A stretch of 64,000 nucleotides of DNA from CAYQLY01 sp964418605 (GTDB lineage Bacteria > Bacteroidota > Bacteroidia > Cytophagales > Cyclobacteriaceae). The notes under the pieces were generated by a model. That model was not told the origin of the DNA. It saw only the letters and a list, made by a program, of their open reading frames with translations, and did not search any database. Numbering within the stretch: position 1 is the stretch's first letter; every line of letters begins with the position of its first letter. The DNA is taken from assembly GCA_964418605.1 (NCBI GenBank), contig CAYQLY010000005.1, positions 96,929-160,928 on the forward strand, given 5' to 3'. This document shows positions 53,467 to 62,628 of this stretch, piece after piece. Made by a program: the position numbers and the translations under genes.

Positions 53467-56406
53467 TTAAAATGGCAATTTTTTCTTCAACTCTTCTTTC
53501 GCTTTTTCTATCTCATCCTTTGCCTTCTCCTCTACTTTTTGTTGCGTTTCTTGTTGTGTATTTTTTATTTCTTCTTTAACCTCCTCTGTTTTATTGGTAA
53601 CAGGCGTAGAAGGTTTGTCATTAGTAGTCGTTGGTGAATTTGATCGCACTTGTTCAACATTCGTGAGCGCTACTTTTGGATTTTGATTTGATCCTGTTAC
53701 ATTCAAATTCATGCGAAGTGTAGAATTGCCATCTACTTGTTTTCCAGTAAATGATGATACAACTGAATTAACTGCATTGCCGACCGCTCCACCAGGCATA
53801 TCCATTTTAATAAGATAGTCAATAGTACCATCTATCCCATTACTACCGCTGATATTTATTTTCTGATCACCTTTAGCTATATCAAAGGGTTTAAAATGAA
53901 CACGACCATCTTTAATTTCCGTTTGAACAAGCAAATCCTTTAAAGTCAATTCATTGGACAAGTTATTAACTTTAGTAACAGTGCTTAATTGATTACCTAA
54001 ACTCAGCTCTTTCAACGTAGCCTGCGCAATACTAATAGCACCTCCTCCTTTAAGTGTTGCATAGTTAGGCATCATGTTAGTTTTAAGCTCGCCTGCTAAT
54101 TTAAATTTGGTAGAAAAATCACCATCAATCTTATCAGCAATAGGCACTAAAAGTTTGACGGTATTAAAAGCATTGTATGCATTCTTAATATTTATTTTTT
54201 GAATATCTAAATCCAGATTATAAAGTGGTTGTTGTACATTGCGCGGATCATAATTTCCTGTGAGTGCAATACGCCCGCCAAGTGTATTAAAATCTAACTG
54301 GTTCATTTTAAGTACACCATCTTTTATCACAATCTCTCCTTTAAGATCTCTTAGAACTAAATTATCATATAGCACTTCATCAATAGATGATTGCAATGTA
54401 AAGTCAATATTTTTGGGAATCTGCACCACAGACATTGAAGAATGAGTAGTATCTTCCGCTGGAGAAGGGGGCGTAGACGAAGATGGACTCTTACTCATCC
54501 ATTCATTGGTATCAAATTTTTTGGAATAAAATACCATTTTGCCTTTAATAGACTCATTCTCTTTAAATAAATAACCCATATAATTGGAAAGATTACCTGA
54601 CAAATTGAGATCGCTTTTCCCAAGATACCCTTCAAATGTTTTAATCTGAATATGATCAGGATTAAACTGAATAGATGCTATATTAATTCCAAAACCTTGT
54701 GGAAGACTTTTACCTTCGTATTTAAAACTATTTATAGCCAAAGATCCACTGGTGTAAATTTTATCATATCGTTTTTTCTCCACATCCGACATCTTACCCT
54801 TGGTGGTCAAGTCTACCTTTATTTTTCCTGCTAAATTCATCCCATCAACACTATATACTTTTGTCAGCTTTTCTAAATCAAAAACACCCTTTACCATTAC
54901 ATCCCATGTATAATTAGATAAATTTTCAACAGATGCCTTAATTTCCATTTTCTCTTTCTCAAGCAACATCGTAAGTTGACTAATTACAATTTTAGTATCA
55001 ACAGGTTTCCCGGTTTGATTAGAGATCATGGAATGTAAATTAATTTGTTCAAGCGGAATTGGAAAACTCTCTGATTGCACATAGCCATTCTCAAGAGACA
55101 TGTTAGCCAGCAATGTAGGAATTTGTGTACTATCCTTATACACGCCTTTTAGTTTCAAATCAAGCTGGTATAATCCCTTTAATTGCATATCCATCGGAAA
55201 CATCTTAGCAAGATCTGCCAGATCAACTTTTGCTTTTATAGTTCCATCTATATCATAGGAACTAATGCCTTTAATAATCATAACTGCATCGATAGGATTT
55301 TTACCCATATCAAGATGAAGCTTGTCAACAGCTATGACTGTATTGTTAATAGAACCTCCAGGATTTTTTATTGCAACTTGAGTTGTAATATTATTCACAG
55401 ATGTAGGCAAGTTGGGATATTGAAGCATTCCATCCTTTACAGATAAGTTTAAATTAAATGCTGGCAACTGATCACCACGGTATGTACCTTTAATAGAGCC
55501 ATTAAAAGCAAGATTGCCATCCGTCTTGATTTTTTCAAAATCCTTAACATAAACAACTGGCATTAATGATAAAATACTTTTAAACGTATTTTCTTTCGCA
55601 GCAAAAGTGATATCCATAGCATAAGCATCTTTCTGCATAGCTAGAAAACCATTAAACCCAAAAGCAAAATCATTAATCTGAAATTTATTGTCTTTAAATG
55701 TATAGGTTGATGTAAGCATATTAATAGTTGTGCCCATATCAATAGCTACTTTGTTTTTTGAGAAATAATTTACACCACCATACGCTAATGTAAAAGAAGC
55801 CATCGTTGTATTAGTTTGCAAATCAAATACATCTTGGGTAAAATCCCCCTTCCCACTGTGATTCAATTCAATGATCTCAGTAAACAGTTTTGATTTTTTA
55901 TCATCATATCTAATCCGGCCATTTTTAATTTTCCACTTATCAATAGCTAATGCAAAAGTAGACTTGGCTGTATCTGTGCTGACTTGCTTTGTTGTGTCTG
56001 GAATACTAATATTATAATTAGCTTTGCCATTTTCTAACACCTTAATACTAATAGACGGGTCAACTAAAACAATAGATCTGATTTTAATTTTATCTCCAGT
56101 TAATAAACTTTTTAAATTAACAGCAATATCAAACGATTCAACAGCTGCCAATGTATCTTTTTGAAATTCATCCTTCCCAATAATTTTTAATTTTTTTAAA
56201 GATACTGTCGCATAAGGGAAGTGCTTAATCAACGAAATACCTAAGTCATCAAAATAAACCTGAGCATACACATTTCGATTAACCTCTACAATAACTTTTT
56301 CTTTAATTTGTTTTTTAAAAACAACAGGAATTAAAATGATAGCGAGTAGTAGAAACACCAACAACCCACCAACTATCCATGCAGCTATTTTAAGTGCTTT
56401 TTTCAT
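53467..56406 (-). CDS. AsmA-family protein
   Basis: 979 residues. An N-terminal membrane anchor (AAWIVGGLLVFLLLAIILIP) is followed by AsmA-like repeats: DDLGISLIKHFPYATVSLKK and SFDIAVNLKSLLTGDKIKIR near the start, and AYNAFNTVKLLVPIADKIDG and FDIAKGDQKINISGSNGIDG in the C-terminal domain. AsmA proteins form grooves like TamB and are linked to lipid transport and outer membrane assembly. The C-terminal tail is a Lys/Glu-rich helix (EEVKEEIKNTQQETQQKVEE). It has its own promoter and terminator. Confidence 0.88.
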   Translation of the reverse strand: MKKALKIAAWIVGGLLVFLLLAIILIPVVFKKQIKEKVIVEVNRNVYAQVYFDDLGISLIKHFPYATVSLKKLKIIGKDEFQKDTLAAVESFDIAVNLKSLLTGDKIKIRSIVLVDPSISIKVLENGKANYNISIPDTTKQVSTDTAKSTFALAIDKWKIKNGRIRYDDKKSKLFTEIIELNHSGKGDFTQDVFDLQTNTTMASFTLAYGGVNYFSKNKVAIDMGTTINMLTSTYTFKDNKFQINDFAFGFNGFLAMQKDAYAMDITFAAKENTFKSILSLMPVVYVKDFEKIKTDGNLAFNGSIKGTYRGDQLPAFNLNLSVKDGMLQYPNLPTSVNNITTQVAIKNPGGSINNTVIAVDKLHLDMGKNPIDAVMIIKGISSYDIDGTIKAKVDLADLAKMFPMDMQLKGLYQLDLKLKGVYKDSTQIPTLLANMSLENGYVQSESFPIPLEQINLHSMISNQTGKPVDTKIVISQLTMLLEKEKMEIKASVENLSNYTWDVMVKGVFDLEKLTKVYSVDGMNLAGKIKVDLTTKGKMSDVEKKRYDKIYTSGSLAINSFKYEGKSLPQGFGINIASIQFNPDHIQIKTFEGYLGKSDLNLSGNLSNYMGYLFKENESIKGKMVFYSKKFDTNEWMSKSPSSSTPPSPAEDTTHSSMSVVQIPKNIDFTLQSSIDEVLYDNLVLRDLKGEIVIKDGVLKMNQLDFNTLGGRIALTGNYDPRNVQQPLYNLDLDIQKINIKNAYNAFNTVKLLVPIADKIDGDFSTKFKLAGELKTNMMPNYATLKGGGAISIAQATLKELSLGNQLSTVTKVNNLSNELTLKDLLVQTEIKDGRVHFKPFDIAKGDQKINISGSNGIDGTIDYLIKMDMPGGAVGNAVNSVVSSFTGKQVDGNSTLRMNLNVTGSNQNPKVALTNVEQVRSNSPTTTNDKPSTPVTNKTEEVKEEIKNTQQETQQKVEEKAKDEIEKAKEELKKKLPF

Positions 56407-56428
56407 ATTTAAATTTCTATTTATTTAC

Positions 56429-56460
56429 TAAAAATACATTAACCTTTGAAAGTTACCAAA
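56429..56460 (-). promoter_or_regulatory. Promoter of the AsmA gene
   Basis: TTTG (56457-56460), 20-base spacer, TATTTTTA (56429-56436), 23 bases before the ATG at 56406. A good match to the Bacteroidota consensus except for the last base. Confidence 0.6.
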
Positions 56461-56488
56461 TAACCATACAACCTACCTATCAAACCAA

Positions 56489-57484
56489 CTACTTATTTTT
56501 TTTATCTATTCTCTCAAAGTGCCCATCTGATTTTAACTTATAGGTTGAAATCACTGTTTGATCTTTTGCAAATCCAAATTGAGTCATCAGATTGTTTTTT
56601 ATATCAGTCTGCAACAACGTATATTGATCATCCGCAATAAAAGATAAAATCTTCAATTGATCTATCACCTTTCCTTCTTTTGTAAACGTTTTTAAATAAT
56701 AATTTCTATATGATCTCAAAAGCCAGCTATCCGGATCTTTTCCATACTCCTCTCCTAATACCAATAACGTATAAAACTTATCACTGAGTTTAATCTTTCC
56801 ACAGATATCATATACTCCTTTGACTGTATCAAACTGTAGAAGAATAGCAGAAGGTTGACTAATTGCTATAATTGGATAAGAAAAAGAGGTTATAGCCAAC
56901 TCCTCCTCCCATTTCTTATCTATTTTATCAGGTAGGTAAAGCGTCGTTAATTCACTCAATAAAGATTTAAAAGAAGGATATCTACGTTCTATTTCGCCAG
57001 ATGATTGAATAAAAAAATCTTTTTTATTGGTAAGCTGAATAGAAAGTGCATTAGTTGTACTCTTAAGAGCAATTTGCCATTTACTATATACACTAATGGC
57101 GTTTTCTGAAGAAATAGTTGCATAAATCTGACGCTCCCCAATAGTGCCTGCTAAGCGAATACTACTAATTGGCAAACCTTCCTTGGTAAAAGTTGCAAAA
57201 TGGTAAAATAAGGTTTTAGGATTCCTAAGAGTATCATTTTGCTGAAGGACAACTCCTATAAATGAAGGGTTTTCAACGACTTTATAACAAGCAAACTGTA
57301 TAAACGAACTAGTTATAGGACTTAATCGAATTTTATTTTTCACTACCATATCCTGCGAAATACTAAAAGGAGGAGCACTCACTCCTATCTTTTCTACAAC
57401 CACCCTAAAATCATTTTGTCCTTTAACTATAAAACACGGTGTAAGAACAACTAAATAAAGTACCCTATGAAATTTTTTGATCAT
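56489..57484 (-). CDS. Secreted hypothetical protein
   Basis: 331 residues with a signal peptide (MIKKFHRVLYLVVLTPCFIV, cleavage near KGQ). The body has alternating charged and hydrophobic strands with repeated phrases such as FIGVVLQQNDTLRNPKTLFY and SWLLRSYRNYYLKTFTKEGK. No family is recognised. It is divergent from the lipoprotein at 57545, with 60 bases between starts, and upstream of the AsmA gene on the same strand by 82 bases. Function unknown. Confidence 0.75.
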   Translation of the reverse strand: MIKKFHRVLYLVVLTPCFIVKGQNDFRVVVEKIGVSAPPFSISQDMVVKNKIRLSPITSSFIQFACYKVVENPSFIGVVLQQNDTLRNPKTLFYHFATFTKEGLPISSIRLAGTIGERQIYATISSENAISVYSKWQIALKSTTNALSIQLTNKKDFFIQSSGEIERRYPSFKSLLSELTTLYLPDKIDKKWEEELAITSFSYPIIAISQPSAILLQFDTVKGVYDICGKIKLSDKFYTLLVLGEEYGKDPDSWLLRSYRNYYLKTFTKEGKVIDQLKILSFIADDQYTLLQTDIKNNLMTQFGFAKDQTVISTYKLKSDGHFERIDKKNK

Positions 57485-57544
57485 TTTTTTCGTTGATAAA
57501 AATATAACGCTATTTTATTAAATTTATACTTAAAATCAGCCAAA

Positions 57545-58348
57545 ATGGTTTCCAAAATATCTTTTAAATTATATTTAATTATTCTCTTCGCACTAATCTT
57601 GCTTTCAAGTTGTCGAAAAAAAGAAGAAAGCGAAGAAATAGGGCCAACAACAGTTGAACCTGAAAAACCACTATGTAAAATCACCTCAATAACAGATAGC
57701 ATAACTAATATGCACGAAGATTACATTTACAAAAATGATAAACTATTAAGAATCATATCATACTCATATGATAGTGCATGGCTTAATAAACATATCATAT
57801 ACGATGAGGAAGGTAAAAAAATACGAGAAGAATATTACACATATCACGATACTACTATAAGTTATTACAACAGCTATACTTACAACTCCGTTGGTCATCT
57901 CATATCTGTATCTCAAACTAACAATTATCCCCTTATAGGCGAGACTCTTTTCTCACATATTTATGTATATGACCTCAAAAACAGAGTTGTTCGTGTGGAG
58001 CAGGTCTCAATTTTCAAAGAGGTATTTTCAACTTTGCATCTTATTTACGATGAATATGACAATATCGTAGACATACGCAATTGTATTGATGGAACATGTG
58101 AGCCATACATATCTTACGAATATGACTACACTCTTAAAGCATCACCCGATTCAGACTATAGATTTCTACTTGGCTTTTCACCCAATCACTTTATAAAAAG
58201 AAAGATTGAATATTTTGATTACAAAAAAGTTCATGAAGTATACTATATACCTATTAAAACAGATACTGATGGTAAAATCCTTAAAATGGGATCTTATTCA
58301 GATGGCGACCTAGAACATATGTGTACATATCAATACAATTGCGATTAA
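57545..58348 (+). CDS. Lipoprotein with YD-like repeats
   Basis: 267 residues. Signal peptide with lipobox LLSSC, then RKKEESEEIG. The rest carries repeats of the pattern YxYDxxxxxxxxxxx(Y/N)xxG that recall YD/RHS-like beta-hairpins: EDYIYKNDKLLRIISYSY, IIYDEEGKKIREEYYTY, NSYTYNSVGHLISVSQ, HIYVYDLKNRVVRVEQ and LIYDEYDNIVDIRNC. A cell-surface role is likely, no function known. It is followed by a strong terminator and is divergent from the secreted hypothetical gene. Confidence 0.8.
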   Translation: MVSKISFKLYLIILFALILLSSCRKKEESEEIGPTTVEPEKPLCKITSITDSITNMHEDYIYKNDKLLRIISYSYDSAWLNKHIIYDEEGKKIREEYYTYHDTTISYYNSYTYNSVGHLISVSQTNNYPLIGETLFSHIYVYDLKNRVVRVEQVSIFKEVFSTLHLIYDEYDNIVDIRNCIDGTCEPYISYEYDYTLKASPDSDYRFLLGFSPNHFIKRKIEYFDYKKVHEVYYIPIKTDTDGKILKMGSYSDGDLEHMCTYQYNCD

Positions 58349-58363
58349 ACACAATCTATTTTT

Positions 58364-58401
58364 AAAAATAAAAGGGGCTTTATAAAGCCCCTTTTATTTT
58401 T
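58364..58401. terminator. Bidirectional terminator
   Basis: 19-bp perfect inverted repeat without a spacer (AAAAATAAAAGGGGCTTTA and complement). It serves the lipoprotein gene on the plus strand and peptide C on the minus strand, whose stop codon directly follows it. Confidence 0.9.
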
Positions 58402-58557
58402 TTATGATACCTGTTTAGCAGGTTTTGGTCGTTGACCTTTACAACCCTCATATGCACAAATTGCAAGTAAACCAATACCTATGCCTGCAATTAACACCCA
58501 TGTAGGTATAAAACCTCCTTTAAAATTGTCTGTTTGATTAAGAGATAGTTTTTTCAT
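58402..58557 (-). CDS. Small peptide with double-glycine leader (peptide C)
   Basis: 51 residues. The leader MKKLSLNQTDNFKGG (15 residues) ends in Gly-Gly. The mature part has 36 residues: FIPTWVLI, then the Gly-rich hydrophobic AGIGIGLLAI with a GxxxG pattern, then CAYEGC (Cys 34 and 39, spaced x4) and a basic Pro/Lys tail GQRPKPAKQVS. A -7 box (58580-58587) and the bidirectional terminator frame the gene. It resembles peptide D at 60.1 kb in the Cys-x4-Cys motif, the preceding hydrophobic segment and the Pro/Lys tail. Class II bacteriocins share such features, but no exporter or immunity gene is visible. Confidence 0.7.
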   Translation of the reverse strand: MKKLSLNQTDNFKGGFIPTWVLIAGIGIGLLAICAYEGCKGQRPKPAKQVS

Positions 58558-58579
58558 ATAACAATAGTTTTAGTTGAGA

Positions 58580-58587
58580 CAAATATA
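58580..58587 (-). promoter_or_regulatory. -7 promoter element of peptide C
   Basis: TATATTTG on the minus strand, exact TAnnTTTG, 22 bases before the ATG; it lies in the region shared with gdhA on the other strand. Confidence 0.5.
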
Positions 58588-58663
58588 AAAAAATAATATC
58601 AGTTAAATTAAATCCATTCTGTTTTTAATTATATTTACTTTCACAATAAAAAATATAACAACC

Positions 58664-60019
58664 ATGAACACCTCTACGAATCCTATCGAATCCTTTATGG
58701 CATACATTCGATCAAAGCATGCCAATGAGCCCGAATTCCAACAAGCGGTATTGGAAGTCGCTGAAGCCATTATTCCATTCGTGGAAGAAAATAAAAAATA
58801 CAAAGACAGTAATATCCTACAACGCATCGTTGAACCTGAGCGAACAATCATCTTTCGTGTTCCCTGGCTCGATGATAAAGGCTCTATTCAAGTCAATAGA
58901 GGTTATCGCGTAGAATTTAATTCAGCTATCGGGCCTTATAAAGGGGGGTTGCGTTTTCACCCTTCTGTCAACTTATCCATTCTAAAATTTTTAGGATTTG
59001 AGCAAATATTTAAAAACTCTCTTACTTCCCTCCCCATGGGTGGTGGAAAAGGAGGATCGGACTTTGACCCTAAAGGCAAATCAGACAACGAGGTCATGAA
59101 ATTTTGTCAATCATTTATGACTGAATTATTCCGTCATATTGGCCCAGATACAGATGTACCCGCAGGAGATATTGGTGTAGGTGGACGTGAGATTGGCTAT
59201 TTATTCGGACAATATAAACGATTAAAAAATGAATTTACCGGTGTGCTAACGGGCAAAGGAATTAAATGGGGAGGATCACTCATTCGTCCCGAAGCCACAG
59301 GATATGGTTGTGTCTATTTTGTAGAAGAAATGCTAAATGCTAAAGGTGATTCTATAAAAGGAAAAACAGTGGCTGTTTCTGGATCTGGCAATGTTGCTCA
59401 ATATGCTATTGAAAAAGCAACGCAGCTTGGCGCTAAAGTAGTGAGCGCTTCAGATTCCGATGGTTCTATTTATGATCCAACAGGTATTACTGCAGAAAAA
59501 CTGGCCTACCTTATGGAACTCAAAAATACTAAACGAGGACGTATACAAGAGTATGCTAACAAATTTAAAGTCGACTATTTAGAAAAGAAAAATCCATGGA
59601 GTATTAAATGCGATATCGCATTACCTTGTGCTACACAAAACGAAATCAGCCTGAAGGATGCGAATGAATTGATTAAAAATAAAGTGCTCGCTGTAGCAGA
59701 AGGAGCTAATATGCCTACCACTATTGAGGCAACAAAAGCTTTACAACAAGCAGGTATTCTTTTTGCTCCGGGCAAAGCGTCTAATGCAGGTGGTGTGGCT
59801 ACATCAGGATTAGAGATGTCACAAAATTCACTACGCCTCAGCTGGACACGTGAAGAGGTTGATCAGAAACTACACGCCATTATGAAAAATATCCATAAAG
59901 CATGTACTGAGTATGGGAAATTATCTAACGATCCCAAAAAAGTAGACTACGTTAAAGGCGCTAATATCGCCGGCTTTGTAAAAGTAGCTGACGCTATGAT
60001 TGATCAAGGAGTGGTATAA
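58664..60019 (+). CDS. gdhA: NADP-type glutamate dehydrogenase
   Basis: 451 residues, a hexameric-class length. It interconverts 2-oxoglutarate plus ammonium and glutamate. The substrate-binding region YKGGLRFHPSVNLSILKFLG is followed by the catalytic Lys segment PMGGGKGGSDFDPKGKSDNE. VPAGDIGVGGREIGYLFGQY is a further family motif, and the nucleotide loop is AVSGSGNVAQYAIEKATQLG. The loop ends in SASDSDG rather than an acidic pocket, favouring NADP; the choice between NADP and NAD is a family-based call. Two double-glycine peptide genes flank it on the opposite strand. Confidence 0.95.
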   Translation: MNTSTNPIESFMAYIRSKHANEPEFQQAVLEVAEAIIPFVEENKKYKDSNILQRIVEPERTIIFRVPWLDDKGSIQVNRGYRVEFNSAIGPYKGGLRFHPSVNLSILKFLGFEQIFKNSLTSLPMGGGKGGSDFDPKGKSDNEVMKFCQSFMTELFRHIGPDTDVPAGDIGVGGREIGYLFGQYKRLKNEFTGVLTGKGIKWGGSLIRPEATGYGCVYFVEEMLNAKGDSIKGKTVAVSGSGNVAQYAIEKATQLGAKVVSASDSDGSIYDPTGITAEKLAYLMELKNTKRGRIQEYANKFKVDYLEKKNPWSIKCDIALPCATQNEISLKDANELIKNKVLAVAEGANMPTTIEATKALQQAGILFAPGKASNAGGVATSGLEMSQNSLRLSWTREEVDQKLHAIMKNIHKACTEYGKLSNDPKKVDYVKGANIAGFVKVADAMIDQGVV

Positions 60020-60069
60020 TACGTAGATTTGATTTTTGATTAACGTAAATTATTTTTCATTGCTTTATA

Positions 60070-60111
60070 AATAATAAAAGAGGTGATCAAATGATCACCT
60101 CTTTTATTATT
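60070..60111. terminator. Bidirectional terminator after gdhA
   Basis: 20-bp perfect inverted repeat with a 2-base loop; the core is AGAGGTGATCA-aa-TGATCACCTCT with A- and T-runs. It serves gdhA (plus) and peptide D (minus), whose stop is 17 bases away. Confidence 0.9.
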
Positions 60112-60127
60112 CTATTAATCTTTTTTA

Positions 60128-60304
60128 TTAATTAAATAAATGATGACCACCAAATGCTTTTAAAGTTGGCCTTTCTATTGGCTTTGGCTCTATGCACCAC
60201 CAAATAGCACAAGCAATTACTCCGGCAGCAATGTGACCAATTCCCCCTTGAACTTTTTCAAGATCTGTTTTTGTCATCTGATTTTTTTGATTCATTTTTT
60301 TCAT
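60128..60304 (-). CDS. Small peptide with double-glycine leader (peptide D)
   Basis: 58 residues. The leader ends TKTDLEKVQGG (Gly-Gly at 20-21), the classic pattern with Leu, Glu and hydrophobic residues before the cut site. The mature part has 37 residues: IGHIAAGVIA, then CAIWWC (Cys 32 and 37, spaced x4), then IEPKPIERPTLKAF and a Gly/His-rich end. It shares the small-residue hydrophobic helix, the Cys-x4-Cys pattern and the Pro/Lys tail with peptide C. It lies 75 bases downstream of the TPR gene on the same strand without a terminator between, so the two may share a transcript. A strong terminator follows. Confidence 0.75.
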   Translation of the reverse strand: MKKMNQKNQMTKTDLEKVQGGIGHIAAGVIACAIWWCIEPKPIERPTLKAFGGHHLFN

Positions 60305-60379
60305 ACTGTTTTTTACGTTTTAAAGGTTAAACAAACTTGCTTACTCTCTTCTAAGGATTTTCAGCCTCCTCCTGCTTCT

Positions 60380-61597
60380 TTAAGACTTTTTATTCGATTC
60401 AGCTAAGCTCTCAAGCCATTTGGCTTTCTGAACTAGATAATATAAGCTATGTAAGTATTTCTTAGGAACATTCTTTTTGGCCAGCTCAAACTCCTGGATT
60501 TGGTGCATCTTTTGGTAAATCGCCTCGGCTTGTTTGCGCATCTGATCGCTGTATTTCCCTTCGGTATCGTTCAATACCTCTGCTAATACAACTTCTTTCT
60601 TGGGTGGAACCATGTACAACAACTTCTTCTCTACTCGCAAGTAGGATACCCATATCCCTCCACCGGCCAAAAGCAACATGATCACTCCACCTATCAACAT
60701 ATAGAATCCCATCGTCCAGCCGGAGATAGGTTGTTGACCAGGACCAAAACTGTTTTCATCTCCAAACTGATCGACGGTGTTACGTTTCTGATAGGCTTGA
60801 TCCAGCTCTTCTACTTCTCTCGCCAGATCCTCTACTTGGATCGAGCGGCTCTTTTCGGAGTAGTACAAGGCTTGATTTGTATTGCCTAGTTTTCTATATG
60901 ACTCGGCCAATATACCTGTGACTTCAATCTCCAGCTTGGCTTGCTTGCTTCCTTGAGCAATCGCTTCTCCTTTTTCTAAATACGGAATAGCCTTTTCGGC
61001 CTCCTTTAAAGCCAGCTCATTCAAGCCCATATCTCGATGGATCCAGATAAGCAATTCCGGAAAGTCGCTTACCTTCTCGCTTTGTGCCAAGGCTTTCGTG
61101 TAATACTCCTTCGCTTCTGTATATTTTTTTTGTTGGTAGAGCACATACCCTGTATTATGCAAGGCCAGTGTCCTCAGCTCGGCATGATTAATCGATTCAC
61201 TGATCGCCAGCGATTGGCTTAAATAGTTCAGAGCTTTTTCATACGCACCGGTTTCTTTAAATAAATTGCCTAAGGAATTATACACATCCGCCAACTCTTC
61301 TTGATTTCCTAACTCTTTTTGTATACCGGCTGACTTTATAAAATACTCTTCCGCTTCTTTGTATTGTTTAGCTTCGCGGTAGGTGATTGCAATACCATAA
61401 TATAGTTGAGCACTGTTTTTTTTATCACCTAGTATTTTAAATTGCTCTATAGCCTTCTCATAATTTAAAATAGATTTATTATATAGACCAACTTTAAAAT
61501 AAATAATACCTATTGTTCTATAACACTCAGCCATTTGTTTTTCTTCACCCAATTCTTTACAAATAACTAAAGACTGAAAAGTATGAGTTAATGACAT
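60380..61597 (-). CDS. TPR membrane protein, 3' fragment of an IS-disrupted gene
   Basis: 405 residues from the first Met after the insertion. TPR repeats run through the first 270 residues (AECYRTIGIIYFKVGLYNKS, QLYYGIAITYREAKQYKEAE, DVYNSLGNLFKETGAYEKAL). Then come a membrane segment (MGFYMLIGGVIMLLLAGGGI) and a basic, helical cytoplasmic tail of about 95 residues. The N-terminus and signal sequence are on the other side of the IS1595-family element at 61610-63624. Removing the element and one target copy gives one frame joining KF (upstream) to YIMSLTHTF (here). The gene is therefore probably inactive in this strain unless the fragment is expressed from the element. It has the same plan as the TPR protein at 22582. 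Confidence 0.85.
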   Translation of the reverse strand: MSLTHTFQSLVICKELGEEKQMAECYRTIGIIYFKVGLYNKSILNYEKAIEQFKILGDKKNSAQLYYGIAITYREAKQYKEAEEYFIKSAGIQKELGNQEELADVYNSLGNLFKETGAYEKALNYLSQSLAISESINHAELRTLALHNTGYVLYQQKKYTEAKEYYTKALAQSEKVSDFPELLIWIHRDMGLNELALKEAEKAIPYLEKGEAIAQGSKQAKLEIEVTGILAESYRKLGNTNQALYYSEKSRSIQVEDLAREVEELDQAYQKRNTVDQFGDENSFGPGQQPISGWTMGFYMLIGGVIMLLLAGGGIWVSYLRVEKKLLYMVPPKKEVVLAEVLNDTEGKYSDQMRKQAEAIYQKMHQIQEFELAKKNVPKKYLHSLYYLVQKAKWLESLAESNKKS

Positions 61598-61601
61598 GAT
61601 A

Positions 61602-61609
61602 TAAAATTT
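61602..61609. repeat. 8-bp target site duplication, left copy
   Basis: TAAAATTT directly outside the left inverted repeat of the IS element; identical to 63625-63632. Eight-base duplications are typical of IS1595-family transposition. Confidence 0.9.
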
Positions 61610-61636
61610 GGTAACTACTTACAAGTTTACACCAAA
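61610..61636 (+). repeat. Left terminal inverted repeat of the IS1595-family element
   Basis: GGTAACTA, eight less conserved bases, then TTTACACCAAA. It matches the complement of 63598-63624 at 23 of 27 positions. Confidence 0.88.
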
Positions 61637-61656
61637 TGGTTAAAAAAATAAGTCGG

Positions 61657-62628
61657 TTAGGACTTATTTTTTTCTTGGTCGTATTCAAGGGCAGTTTTTA
61701 GACTTTTATTAAACCCTGATAATTTAGGCTCTTTGACATCTTCATTAAATTCCATTTCCAATTGAACTGTTTTGTTATATTTAGATTTGAAAAGGTCTTG
61801 GAATTGTTCTTTTGATTGAGAAATGGACATAAGTGTAGTAACTTCAATGATTTGCTTTTTTAAATGTTCTCTTCCAATCTCTGGAGTTAAAGATTGATGA
61901 AATCTATATTTATAGTTCCCACTACTTGTTTTTGGTGTATTGTCTTTTATTTTCTCTAATACGCCTTTGGGTAATTGCTCATAAATATACTTCGTTGTTA
62001 ATTTACCAATAAAAGAAGGTTTATTTTTTATATATTTTGGGATAAACGGTAAGCCCCAAAGTCTAAATACTTCTTTATAAAAATCATCAGTAAAAGTCAA
62101 TTGCCATTTTAATATTTCTTCTGATATATATGCATTAAGAATTTTTTGTAACTCAAATCTTTCTCTCTCATATTGGTATCCTGTTGCCTCGTCGACGAGT
62201 GCTATAATACCAACTCTTGCTAATGCCCTTACTATAATATCTGACTGTGTGATTACAGCTTGTTGTCGGATACCTAATTCCAATCCCTCTGATTTTGCAA
62301 AATCCCTAACTTTTAACATTATCTCACATATTTCAGGAAGCATCGTTGCAGGATATGCACTTATCTTTTTATTGCCATTATAACAAATAATTGGCATATA
62401 TTTCGACGCATCAGTTTCTTCTGATAATAAGCGACTTACTATCTTAGAAGTCAATATTTCGTCTAATCTTTTCGACGACCTTTGATTGGGTTCATTTCCT
62501 ATTACACCTAATGCTTTTTGCATTCCAGTTGTTGATAAAACCCGTTCTCCATTTTCAAGAATATAACAAGGAATCAATAAACCATTCAAATCTATTGTTC
62601 CTTCATGTTTAATTTGTGTATTATTCAT
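61657..62628 (-). CDS. P63C-domain protein, passenger gene of the IS element
   Basis: 323 residues. Its C-terminal two thirds match the P63C domain (FTDDFYKEVFRLWGLPFIPK, TKYIYEQLPKGVLEKIKDNT, KYRFHQSLTPEIGREHLKKQ). The N-terminal part has a KilA-N/Bro-like look (ENGERVLSTTGMQKALGVIG) followed by a helical region. P63C proteins occur in phage and mobile contexts and have no established activity. The ATG overlaps the transposase stop as ATGA, so the two are translationally coupled and the protein travels inside the element. A regulatory or DNA-binding role is inference. Confidence 0.87.
   Translation of the reverse strand: MNNTQIKHEGTIDLNGLLIPCYILENGERVLSTTGMQKALGVIGNEPNQRSSKRLDEILTSKIVSRLLSEETDASKYMPIICYNGNKKISAYPATMLPEICEIMLKVRDFAKSEGLELGIRQQAVITQSDIIVRALARVGIIALVDEATGYQYERERFELQKILNAYISEEILKWQLTFTDDFYKEVFRLWGLPFIPKYIKNKPSFIGKLTTKYIYEQLPKGVLEKIKDNTPKTSSGNYKYRFHQSLTPEIGREHLKKQIIEVTTLMSISQSKEQFQDLFKSKYNKTVQLEMEFNEDVKEPKLSGFNKSLKTALEYDQEKNKS

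Noticed and set aside
57481..57702. 73-codon frame on the minus strand over the start of the YD-like lipoprotein gene
   Set aside because: Antisense to a convincing signal peptide and lipobox, no family resemblance.
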